This document shows, one piece after another, positions 1-11,600 of a stretch of DNA of 64,000 bases; the stretch's first letter is position 1, and each line of letters starts with the position of its first letter. The notes under the pieces were generated by a model. It was not told the DNA's origin, ran no database searches, and worked only from the letters and a program-made list of their open reading frames with translations. This stretch comes from Loripinus fragilis (lineage: Eukaryota > Mollusca > Bivalvia > Lucinida > Lucinidae). Both the position numbers and the translations under genes were made by a program. The stretch is taken from positions 78,243,447 to 78,307,446 of the forward strand of contig OZ026522.1 of NCBI GenBank assembly GCA_964019695.1, read 5' to 3'.

Positions 1-121
1 CAGGATCCAAACTGTTTGACATTCTGATAGTGTGCCTGAAATAACTTTTTGAAAAAGGTAATTTTGAAAAAGATCAGCAGATGACAACAAAAGCAAAATT
101 ACCCAGCATGCAAAGGGTTAA
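1..121 (-). repeat. Truncated foldback MITE cut by the window edge
   Basis: Matches the end of the family seen at 21618-22190 and 60571-60757 (a GATCC-AAACTGTTTGAC block, then AGCAGATGACAACAAAAG and an AAGGGTT end). Only one end is inside the window. Confidence 0.5.
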
Positions 122-128
122 TGAATTA

Positions 129-392
129 GGACTAGGTAAGAGTGTGTACCAAAAAATTCTTTTTCTTATTTCTCAACCAAAAACTCAAAAGAACCGTCTC
201 AATGAGACATTGAGATGGTTCTTTTGAGCACCCAAAAACATATGCAAAACATATGTTGTGGGTACTCAAAAGAACCGTCTCAATGAGACATTGAGACGGT
301 TCTTTTGAGCACCCAAAACATATGTTAAAACTGATAGGTAAGAAAATATTTACAGTTTTACGCTCAAAAAATGTGTTAATCTTAACCTATGA
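129..392 (+). repeat. Hairpin MITE, GACTTTAGTTAAGAG family, duplicated core
   Basis: Left end resembles GGACTTTAGTTAAGAGTGTG and the right end TCTTAACCTATGAT. The core hairpin (GTACTCAAAAGAACCGTCTC with its complement AGACGGTTCTTTTGAGCACC, flanked by ACATATGTT) occurs twice in tandem here but once in every other copy. Other copies: 11278-11480, 21237-21429, 36487-36680, 61957-62100, 62791-62977. Confidence 0.75.
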
Positions 393-486
393 TGAATGGT
401 CATTTATATGAATGCTTTAGTAACGGTTTTAACCAGGAGTTCAGACTTCACTTAGATGCTATAATTACGAGGAAAAGTGTTATTAT

Positions 487-966
487 AGCCCGCTTTGAAA
501 AAAGGGGGGGCTCTTATGGATTTTAGTTTTCCATTATTCTGTCCACGCTTCAGTACGTCTGTCATAACTTTGTTTTAGCTCAATAACTTGAGAATAAATT
601 GATAGAATTGCACCAAATTTTGTGTATGCATTGAGATCTAGGTTGGAATTGTTACACATCATTTTTGGCACATTTGTAATAGAAGTATGGCCTTTGTCTG
701 ATGTCAGAATTTCGTTCAGAATTATGTTTCTGGTTGATATCTCGAGAACAAATTGACAGAATTTCACCAAATTTTATATATTCATTCATATTGACAAGAC
801 CTAGGTATAGATTGTTACTCATCATTTTTTGTACATTTGTAACAAAGTTATGGCCCTTGATTAACCTCAGAATTCTGTTTCGGCTCAATATCTTGAGAAC
901 AAATTCACAGAATTTCACTAAATTTTATATATGCGTTCATATTGACAAGATCTAGGTTGGGAATGT
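487..966 (+). repeat. Tandem-core element, three ~153-bp units
   Basis: Begins with a short inverted repeat (AGCCCGCTTT ... GGGGGGGCT). It then has three diverged units marked by TTGAGAA(T/C)AAATT near 587, 741 and 893. Same layout as other Helitron-like tandem-core families in the window; no coding capacity. Confidence 0.5.
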
Positions 967-1222
967 TGGTCTCAGGGAATCATCTAAATTTCTTGATATG
1001 ACAAAGTAGGTTGCTACTTGTGCATGTTTCCTGTGTCCTGGCTGATCACATACAGTAAAACAGGGTTCCCATGACAGATTATATAAAAGAGCTTATATCA
1101 GCTTTTGGTTTGTATCTTAGACAAGTCTTTATTTTTGAGGGTCAATATCAAGCTAGATAAGACTATATCAGCAAGTGGTCCATGTCTTAAAAAGTAATAC
1201 AGTTTTAAGAGTCCATTTCTTA

Positions 1223-2285
1223 TTACCTGCATCGCTTTAGCGAAAGCAGGTCTAGTAGTGGGTCTACTTTGTCTGTCCCTCCATCCATTCGTCTATCCGT
1301 CCGCAACACTTTAGGGGTGTCAAGTTTTTGTAATCTGTAACTCCAAAAGTTTTCATTCCTTTTTATTCAAACGTTGCCTAATGATTGTTCACATATTGAA
1401 GCTGTGCACCTCCTATTTTGTGCATGTTTCATAAATTTGTTCTCATTTTTGACGGGTGTTGAACTTAGACATTTTTTCCTTCCGAAATGCTAAGGGGGTG
1501 CCTAGTTTGTGTACTCTGTTACTCCAACAATATTCATTCCTTTATATTTAATCTTTGCATAATGATTGTTCCCATATTGAAGCTGTGCACCTTCTATTTT
1601 GTGCATGTTTCATAAATTTGTTCTCATTTTTGACGGGTGTTGAACTTAGACATTTTTTCCATCTGTAATGCTTAGGGGGTTCCTAGTTTGTGTAATCTGT
1701 AACACCAACAATATTCATTCCTTTATATTCAATCTTTGCATAATGATTGTTCACACATTGAAGATGTGCACCTTTTATTTTATGTACTATTTTTCATTTT
1801 TCGGGGGGTCTTGAACTTAGACATTTTTTCATTTGAAATGCTTAGATGGTTTCTGGTTTGTGTTATCTGTAACTCCAAGAGTTTTCATTCCATAATATTC
1901 AAACTTTGCATAATGATTGTTCATTCATTGAATGTGTGCCTCTCCTTTTCTGTGCAAAATTTGATAAATATTTTCTTAGTTTTAGGGCTGTTGAACTTAA
2001 ACATTTTTCCATCCAAAATGCTTAGGGGGTGTCTGGTTTGTGTAATCTGTAACTCAAGCAGTTTTCATTCTTTTATATTCAAATTTTGTATTAAGATTTT
2101 TAACACATTGAACATGTACAGCCTATATTTGTGCACATTTGCTAATATACTTTTGAGTGTTTAACGTAGAAATTGTTACATCACCTACTGTAGATTACAT
2201 TGTGTAATTTGTGTGCAATCTGATTTCATTTCTGTATATTTGAACTTTGCATATCGACTGTTTACACTTTGAAACTGTGCACCGG
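1223..2285 (+). repeat. Tandem-core element, five to six ~180-bp units
   Basis: Head hairpin ACCTGCATCGCTTTAGCG / AAGCAGGT at 1225-1251, a GTCTGTCCCTCCATCCATTC-type pyrimidine stretch, then units starting with GTAATCTGTAACTCC at about 1330, 1510, 1691, 1862 and 2042 and a degenerate last one. Consistent with a non-autonomous Helitron-like element (inference). The open frame inside is a by-product of the repeats. Confidence 0.65.
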
Positions 2286-2375
2286 AAATGCAGGTCCAGA
2301 GCAGAGTTTCAACTTTGGTCTTGTTGATAGAGGAAAGAGTTCTTGAACGACAGAACAGTATCACTCAAACAATTG

Positions 2376-2595
2376 TTAACCTATAAAGCGCCTATCACGA
2401 CTGCAGTAGATGACAATTTTGTGGCATCTTTCCAAATTTTCAAAAAAAACAATAAGGTATTATATTTCCTGAAAATCGTCTGCCGGCAGACGATTCCCAT
2501 GAAATAGCTTATTACCCTATTTGTTGCTTTTGAGAAAGCCGCCAAATTTGAAATTGTTGTCTGCTGCAAATTACAGGTGGCCTTTTATGGGTTAA
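2376..2595. repeat. MITE, TTAACC(C)TTAAAGCGCC family
   Basis: Terminal inverted repeats (TTAACCTATAAAGCGCC / ATGGGTTAA) and a central inverted CGTCTGCCGGCAGACG. Ends 14 bases before host exon 1. Other family members at 3291-3504, 4332-4572, 20939-21196, 61084-61317. Confidence 0.75.
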
Positions 2596-2609
2596 TTTTC
2601 TATTTATAG

Positions 2610-2664
2610 ATGCCAAGGATGGTCTTGTTTAGACACAAAACATGTGCCAGGAAAAGACATACCA
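2610..2664 (+). CDS. Host gene exon 1 of those visible
   Basis: The acceptor is TTTTCTATTTATAG and the donor CCA|GTGAGT. The first base completes an upstream codon; the rest reads CQGWSCLDTKHVPGKDIP and ends in phase 0, which fits the phase-0 start of the next exon. The other two frames either hit a stop or break the phase chain. A MITE ends at 2595, only 14 bases before the exon. The exon is short, so confidence is moderate. Confidence 0.65.
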
Positions 2665-5600
2665 GTGAGTATTTATTTGTATTGCTATATATAATTCTGA
2701 GTGCCAAAACCAAATGACTCAGTCAGAAAAAGCATGTGCAAACAAAGTAGTCTCATATCAGCAAACAAGGTAGTCCCATATCAGCAAACAAAGTAGTCCC
2801 ATATCAGCAAACAAAGTAGTCCCATATCAGCAAACAAAGTAGTCCCATAAAAGCAAACAAAGTAGTCCCATATCAGCAAACAAAGTCATCCCATATCAGC
2901 AAACAAAGAAGTCCCATAACAGCAAACAAAATAGTCCCATATCACCAAACAAAGTAGTCCCATATCAGCAAACAAAGTAGTCCCATATCAGCAAACAAAG
3001 TAGTCCCATAACAGCAAACAAAATAGTCCCATATCAGCAAACAAAGTAGTCCCATAGCAGCAAACAAAGTAGTCCCATAACAGCAAACAAAGTAGCCCTA
3101 TAACAGCAAACAAAGTAGCCCCATAACAGCCTGCATCTGATCATGGACTATCTGTTCCCTTTCTACAGCGAAATGTATGAGGATATTGATGACACAAAGG
3201 TCAGAAATCTGTTTAATACTAAAATGAAAAGACATTTATTACTATTCTTTGATGGGTATTGCTTTGTAAAATTTGATGTGGTGTAGATAGTTAACCCTTA
3301 AAGCGCCACCTATAATTTGCAGCAGACGACAATTGCAAATTTTTCTGCTTTTTCAAAATAGCAAATAAGGCATGATATTTTATGTGAATCGGCTGCTGGC
3401 AGACGATTCTCATGTAATATCATACCTTATTTTTGTCGAAAATTGGGAAAGATGTCACAAAATTTGTCGTCTGCTGCAATTGTGATTGGCACCTTAAGGG
3501 TTAAGGATCAGACACATCATACTTGTTTATGGGTGCTGTATTGTTTTATTTGTTTTATTGATGTTACCTTGATACCATCACAGGAAAAATAGAATGTAAG
3601 AGGCCAACTATCATAGAACTTTTGCCTCTGTAAGTCTTTATTCTAATGCACTTGCTTTTGTAACGCTACTTCTGATTGGATAACGTCAAAAATTTGCGAC
3701 AGTAAATCCTGCGATATACTGTAGGAAACAGTTGGCCGTCATTAATTACGTCACATTTCATTAGATGACATGGGCATTATGCGACTTGCAACGCTCCAAT
3801 TGAGACAAAACTGCAGAAGTGCATTAGAATGGGGATAATCATATTCAACATTTTCATTTGGGGAGGTATATCGTAGGATATACGTTCAGAAATAACGTTT
3901 TATGGCACCGCTCCTGCATCACCGTAAAACTAAATTTCGGACCGTATATCCTACGATATACCTCCCCGAATGAAAAAATTGAATGCGGTTATCCCCTAAT
4001 TCTGTGTAAATAATGCATGATGTGTAGATATATTTATGGTCAAGCTCATCGATTTAAAAAAATCAGTTGTCTTGAACAAGTTTAGTTAAATGACCAGGAT
4101 GGTGCAAGGGGTGTCATATGTCCAGATAAGCCAAATGTTGGAGCATAAAATTGTAATTAATTTCTTACCCATCAGTTTAAACATGTCTTTTGGGGAACTC
4201 AAAAAAATTATCTCTCTGAGACGGCTCTTTTGAGTACCCATACCTTTTGTTTTGCTTGAGAAATAAAACAAAAAAAAACTCAAACACACACTCTTACAAT
4301 GTATATCTGGAGGCTTGGGTATGAACTGAACTAACCCTTAAAGCGCCAAGAAACAATACATTTGAAAAATGACGTCTGCTGAAGTTGTCTGCTGCAAATA
4401 ATTGCCTAACATTACTGACTAATTTAAGTATAGAAGCAAACAGGGTGGACCCAGATCAGACTGCTCCTATAGGAGCAGTCTGATCTGGGTACACACTGTT
4501 TGTCATGGAGGCTTCTTAAACATTTCAGCAGACGAGAAAAGCAGACAACTTTTGTTGCGATTGGTGCCTAAGTGTCACTTTCACTTTTCTTATTTATTTC
4601 AGGTGCCTTTATGGATGGAATGTTTGTTTCTATTCATGAAACCCTTCGTCTACAGGTAAGGCAATATATTTACATTTTCGAAGCAATCCTTTAATAAAAC
4701 TTCAGATTTTTGCAACCGTTCATTGCCTTGTGATTTACACAAATTTGATTGATAGACCAGTTTCGAATTCAGTTATACAATACGCAATAAATGGACACAC
4801 ATCCTTTGTATGTAAGTAGCTGTATAATGAAGGTCAACTTTGGAATGGTAGCATATGTTTCAACATAGAAAAGGGGCTACTATTAAAGGAAAAAATAAGC
4901 TCCCATGGAGCATATTCTTTGCTTTAAAAGTAGCCCCTTTGAGAATAGAAAATAACTTTAAAGGAGGTTAAATTGAGAATCCAAAATTAAACAATGCCAA
5001 TATATCAGTCCTTTAAAATTGCCAAATTTTGCTACCGTAAATATTTGAGCCGTGACATGAGATTTCCAACAATATGGTATGTGTGACCAGTAAAGCTTAA
5101 GGTCAGCCTGCACATAGGGGCAGTCTGATCAGAGCCTTTGCAAGTCGTTTTAATATTCTATGACTGTTTAGCTACTGACCAAACATCATTTGGAGTATCT
5201 AAGCTTAAGAGGAGGCTGCAGAGGCTCGTCTGAGTCCACACATGTCAAAATGCCACATTGTTGAAAATCACTTGCCACGGCTCATGTTAAAAGTGGTTTA
5301 CAGTAGCTCATATATTTTTCTTTTTCAATAGGGTTTTGAAACCGGTGTTAAACTTTGTGATGTCTGTTCCCGAGGAGCATGCTCAGATCACTCCTATCTC
5401 TTCATTGATAGAAGAGTTGCCATGTGGCTGTAGGTCACAGCCAGCGGTTCCAGCCACCCCTAGGTCTACGCAGTCAGATGGTATGATTCAAGTTTTTTTT
5501 TTTTTTTCAAAAACTTTTATAATTATGACACATTAATCCTTGCTTAGTACTGGTTCAACCCAGGAAGACCCATCCCGACATAACTGATAAATTGTTGACT

Positions 5601-8600
5601 GGGACGCAAAGGATCAATTCAAATCAATATCAAAAAATCTTTTATTGTATGTTTCTTTCTATGGTTAATTATTTATTTGCGTCAGCTTATGAGATTTTCA
5701 TAGTTATGGCATATGCTTAAATGTCATACACAGGTGTTTAGTGGGGCTTGAAGCCTTCAATTTTAGCCCGAGTCTTCTATACATCCTTATTTGTGACAGC
5801 CAAAGCTCAGGTGACCCTGCATTTTTGTGCAGGCTCATCTAAGCCTTTGCTGCATGTATATGCATTTAGTAAGAAAACCTTATCTTTTTTCACCAAAATA
5901 AAGTTTTAACTAGTTTTCTTGATATATTATGTTTGAAAATGTATTTCAAAGTTTTGAAATGTGTTTATCTTTAAGCTAGTAGTATAGCTAAGGATATGGT
6001 CTTAGTAGTTTACTGGTTAATGAGGCTTAAGGCCTAGATGCCTACCTAAGAATATAAGAATCTGTCATGAGTATAATGGTGGGATAGAAAAATCTGTCCC
6101 GAGGATCGCCATTTGGCATCACAAGGCTTGCAGAGTGATGACAAACGGTGATCCCGAGGGACAGATTTTTCTATCCTATCCTCACATGAATAATGGATTC
6201 TTTTTCTTACTCACCACTGGTTTTATTAATTTATTTATTTTAATAAGCTTCCAGAAGTCCTTGGATACGCTAATATGCAATTTCACATGATGACGTTACT
6301 TGCGGTCCTGGGTAAGATATCATGGATAAGATAAAATTTTCTATTCCAGGGTAAAATCTGAGATATCCTTATCCGGAGGGCAAGAATTAAGAGTACTAGA
6401 GATGGTAATGATCAAGAAAATTGGTGCACAAAAATTAGAAACAATAATTGAGCCAGTTCAGAAAATTTTGTTTTTTATTTCATATGCATCAGTCATCTTA
6501 AAATGTGTATGCACAGCTATCTAGTGGGGCTAGAGGCCTAAATCTAGGCCTGAGTCTTTTAGTCAGGGGCCATCGGGACTCCCGCGCAAATTTGATGCCG
6601 ATTTATGGTGACCTATACCAAATCAAACTTTAGGGGATAACTAATGAAAATCACCTGGTCACCCATCTGGATTTCACGTCTGGATGTCTTTATGACGTCA
6701 TCAAAATAACATATATTGTATCATTGCAATTTAAACGTTATGATCAGGACTTTCTTGCATTTTGTTTGCAAATTTCAGTCGAAATGCACCAAAAATAATC
6801 TTAGAGGGTAAATAATTAAAATTATCATGTCGCTTATATTGTTTTTGCGTCAGAACAAAATGATGTCGTCATCAAAATGACGCCTAATATGTAAATACCA
6901 TATATATGCATTTTTAGTCCATTGCCAATGCATGGAAAAATTATTTTAATGAACTGGTAGCCTCATTATGACTAAATGCAAACTCTTTTAAAGTGTAACA
7001 TACAAAATATATTCAGATCGGGCGAAGTCAGTTCGAGGGTGGGACGAAAAAGCAGTCACCATTAACGAAAAAACAACAACGGTGGAGTGAACAAAAAACA
7101 AAGAGTGTTTTGATAATAAAGGGAGTAAATATATCTCTTATGCTTATATGTAGCTGCTCATCCTACACCCAAAGAAAAGACAGTAGTAATATAGTAATAA
7201 CTCATTTGCATGAATAAATCACTATCAACCAAACTATAGTCCGATTTTGACTGAAGGATCAAAAGGTAGATGAGTTGACTTAGTAACTCATAATATGGAA
7301 ATAAGGATAAAAAACATCGACAAGTTACCCATTGTACTTTGATAGCACAGGCAATAGAAGCCTGCATATAGACTTGCTACAAACACATTGTATCAGCTGC
7401 AGGGGGGTTTCGGGGTCAGGAGGCAATTCCGTCATAACGGGAATATATTTATCACAGTCCCGCTTCTAACCATGATTGTCAGGCATTGATTCGTCAGGAT
7501 TGATAACAGCTGAGGATTTCCAAATGATGCATTGATATTGTGCACGCTTGACACCTTCGACAAGCACAGCTCTTGAAAGTGGTAGTTGTTTCAAATCAGT
7601 TTTTTTCTCCAAAGCATCCACCACCTCAACTCAGTGAGTCGAATAATATCGGTGACTGAATAATACAATTTACAAATGTATTCCTCTAGTGCATCCGTCA
7701 CAGTGCTTTCCAAGGGCACTGAGCCGAGGTGACAGAATGCTTCTTGGATAGAGGCTCCAGCATTGCTGAATGCCTGCCAATATGATATCTTGCCCTTTCC
7801 TGAACTAGTTAATATCAGCACCTGCAAGTGCATAGAATTCGATCAGAGCCCTGGTTGTGACATCACCTATGGCAAAGCGATCGGCTGATAAATTGATATC
7901 TTAAATAAGTGTCCTGGGCCTGGCATTACAATGCCTCCTTAAAGTTAAAGAAGACTTAAGTTAAGTATTGATATTTCAACATGCTATATTAAATGCTTAG
8001 TTAATTGCCTGGATCGATGCAGTACTTGTGGTCAGAGATATCATTGTGATCTACAGAAAAAATGAAACTATTTTGATTTTAATCAGTTTGAAATGTTATT
8101 TTTTGCATCTTGAAAAACCAATACTTAGCTTAAGTCTTCCATAACTTTAAGGAGGCATTGTAATTTATATGAGCAAGACTGTTTAAGAAAATGTAAAATA
8201 TCAACACTCTGTAATTATTTAATATGTGTTTTACTTAAGCGGCCAAAACAAAATTTACTCCTCTGTAAAACTGGGGGTAGGGTTGTGCATTAGCTCATAT
8301 AAGACAAAATATGTAAGATAGAAAAGCAAACTTTGTTTTTTGTATTCGTCTATATATTTGTTAAGCCTAATCTAAAACTGTTTGAAACCAACTCAGAGCA
8401 GTTGTAAACTAAATGACAATAGCCACTATTACCACTTTTAAATTATAATTAAGTTCATGTAACACACATATTACAACATGTAGCCATATTAATGTTAAAT
8501 AGGGAACGCAGTGGCTCAGTGCTAGAGTGATTGACTGGAGACCGAGGGGCCGTGGGTTCGATCCTCACCGGCGTCATTGAATGGTGTCCTTGAGCAAGAC

Positions 8601-11600
8601 ACATTAATTCTAGCTTAGTACTGGTTCAACCCATTTAGACCCGTCCCTATATAACTGAAAGATTGTTGATGGGACGTAAAGAATCAAATCAAACGAACAA
8701 ATTGATATTAAACACTTGTCATATGTAGTAAAGACATCCAGTATGTAGACTATTTGAATGACCATTGATTGGCTAGTTTTAATGTCTTCTTTCTGTAAGT
8801 CATACTTTCAATTTTCTTCTTCTCAAATTTATATAGGAACATATTTCACAAGCTGTTGCAGGCTAACGCCAAGGCTTACATTGTGCAAACATCTCTTTTC
8901 CGATGCACCTTGAATTGTTACATAAGATAGAATATGCCCAAATGGGTTTGGGATGGAGCAGGCCATTAGTCAGCTTGCAGTCAATATCTTGTTTGATGAT
9001 TCTACTTCTTTTTGATGAGATGAGGAGGACAATTATTTTACCAGAGAAGCAGAAATAATCAATATTGTATATGACTTGGATAAGGGTTAGTTTAGAATAT
9101 TTACATTAGAAAGGGACATTTACTAAATTGTCATGTTTAAATGTGAAAATATTGTTTTCTATGTTCTTCTAGGCTATGTCTATATATTTTAGTATTATTC
9201 ATATTAGGGAATATTGAAAAAAATATTTATAACATCTGTATCAAAGGTTAAGGGTCTTATTAATCACCAATTAACTAATGTCTAAGATTTAGGAACCAGA
9301 GGCTAGAGACTATAGGAAAACATGTGAAAATTTTTCATTTTTCCTGAAATATCATCTCTTACGTCAAGTCAATATCCTTGCTCAATTATAATGCCATGTA
9401 TTACATGTAACAGCCTCTAACAAGTGCTTCAATCATCTTGTTAAGCCTGCAAAATCTATAGATCTATATTATATGAGCAAGACAATCCCAAATATGCAAG
9501 ATATTCGACAGTAGCAAATGTTTTCATATATTTTACTTAAATAATACCTACCAAATTCGGCTCCTTAAAACTGGGTGAAGGGTTATTTAATTGCTCATAT
9601 AAGACACTATATTTAAAGTATAAAAGCAACCTTTGAGTTTTTTCGAAGCCAAATGAGTTTGTTTGTACAAAATAATCAAAACATTTTGAAAAATGCACAG
9701 ATCAGCTATAAAAGTAAATGATATTGGTCACAATTTTTTTTCATATTTAAAGGGGAATCTAATAAAGGTAACACACGTAATACCGTTGGAAGCTGTAATT
9801 TTGCTCCAAAAGCTTTTATATTTAGCTAAAGTAGCCAGCATGCAGACTATAGGAGTAATTTATATAATATTTAATATAATGTAAAATATGATTTAAATAA
9901 TTAGCCTTCTTTCTGTAGCTCAAACTTTTATTTTTATTTTCATTTTTAATAAATTTAAAATGGTAACATATGTAACAGGCTGTCAGAGACTAACGCCACG
10001 GCGTACAGAATGCAAACATCTATTTAAAGACATAACTTGAAATTCTCTTTTAGATAGGATTAGTTTGGGAAATTCCCGAGGAGGGTCAAAAACATTCTCA
10101 GCCATTAGTCTAAAGGTGGCCTGATAAAGTTAAGCATTTCAAAAATTATACCCTGGGAAATGAATGGTGGGTCTGGACCCCAACACCTTAATATCTGCAC
10201 ATACGATACGAACAAGGAAATAAACATACATCATTGCAGAATAAAATTCGTTGTGAAAGGGATTGATTAATATGAGTATTGTCCTGATATAGCACATCAC
10301 GAATCAACGTATTGTTCGTTCTGTTGATCAGTGAAGTATATTAGACGTTATAAAGGCCACTGTGTTGATAGCGCAAATAGAAACAGTAGGACAGATAAGA
10401 TGCATATTTGATGATAGTCAATCAGGTGTTCTAATGAACACCATAAGGTTGCTTTTACGGGGAACTGACCAGTCATGTGTTTTGGTTATCATAATTATGG
10501 TCTACTGATAAGCTGTGTATTTATAGGAAATCTACGGTATTTTGCATACAAAATATAGTTATCGAGAAATTTTTTTATCAAAGTCATGTAAAGCCTTGAC
10601 TAAACCGTCATAAAACTAAACTAATTGGTACTGTGTTAAAAAAAGGGCTTGTGTTGGTTAAATATGACCATATCAACACAAACTATAGCTTTTATTAACG
10701 AACCGTTTCTATTTTTGATGATTACATGACATCATAACTACCCTCAGACGTGGATTTGAGATGGTTGACCACCTTCAAATTAAAGGTGAGACTTCATTGA
10801 AGGTTTTGATAAAGGTCACCATAAATTGGCACACAATTTGCACGGGACCTATTTTTTTGTCCCTAAGGGCCCTGACTATTTATTTACATTTGTGCCACGG
10901 CAGGAGAAAACCTACCTTTGGAGTTTCGGATCAGGTCATACCAAAATCAGCCTGCTAAGCTACAGAGACTAGCTAGAAAAGTGAAATTTCGCTTGCAGCA
11001 AATTTGATATAAGCAAATAACAAAGGCACTGATCAGACTGCGCCTATCTGCGCCTTTGTTGTTCCCAAAACCCCAGTCAGGTTTTCTTGCCTCGGGGCCC
11101 ATTTGTTTGTGAGCCATGAAGGCTCTGGCAAGATTGCATGACTGTGCAGGCTTGTTTGAGCCTTCGCTGCTCACATTTGTGTTGGCGTCCTTTTTATGAC
11201 TTAGACTAGCCAAACAGAGCAGACATAGATCAGAAAGCGACATAAATTGGCTGCTTCACTGTTTGCTTACAGAATATCACAGGTTTAGATAAACAAAATT
11301 TTTCAGCAATTTTTCAGCAAAAAAATTTAAATATTTTCTTACCCATCAATTTCAACATATGTTTTGGGTGCTCAAAAGAACCATCTCTTTTAGACGTTTT
11401 TTTTAGTACCCACAACATATGTTTTGGTTGAGAAATAAGAGAAATAATTTTTTGGTAAGCACTCTTAACTAAAGTCCTGGAATGTTCAATTAAAATTGGA
11501 AAAAATGAAAAATACTTAATAGTAGCCAACACCCTTAAATTGGAAATGGGCTTATCCTACTGATAAGTGTAGCCAAGTCCATTCGGCATAAATGGGGTAA

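Noticed and set aside
1736..2164. 142-codon open frame
   Set aside because: Its repeats are the 180-bp tandem units; low-complexity, no motif.
2738..3128. Regular 23-bp repeats resembling a CRISPR array
   Set aside because: Units are contiguous with no spacers and the context is a eukaryotic intron.
3169..3199. Candidate 31-base micro-exon encoding EMYEDIDDTK between a good acceptor and GTCAGA
   Set aside because: No frame joins it to exon 1 and exon 2 without a stop or phase conflict; the donor is also poor.
5332..5430. Alternative frame of exon 3 (GFETGVKLCDVC...)
   Set aside because: It ends in a stop inside the exon before the donor, while the chosen frame is open to the donor and fits phases on both sides.
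8502..8575. tRNA gene with A and B boxes
   Set aside because: The same head occurs in six copies with a common non-tRNA body and tail, and four have target duplications; they are SINEs. No full cloverleaf is seen.
8502..8701. Flanking duplication of the first SINE copy
   Set aside because: Only partial ATATTAA-type similarity on the two sides; not convincing.
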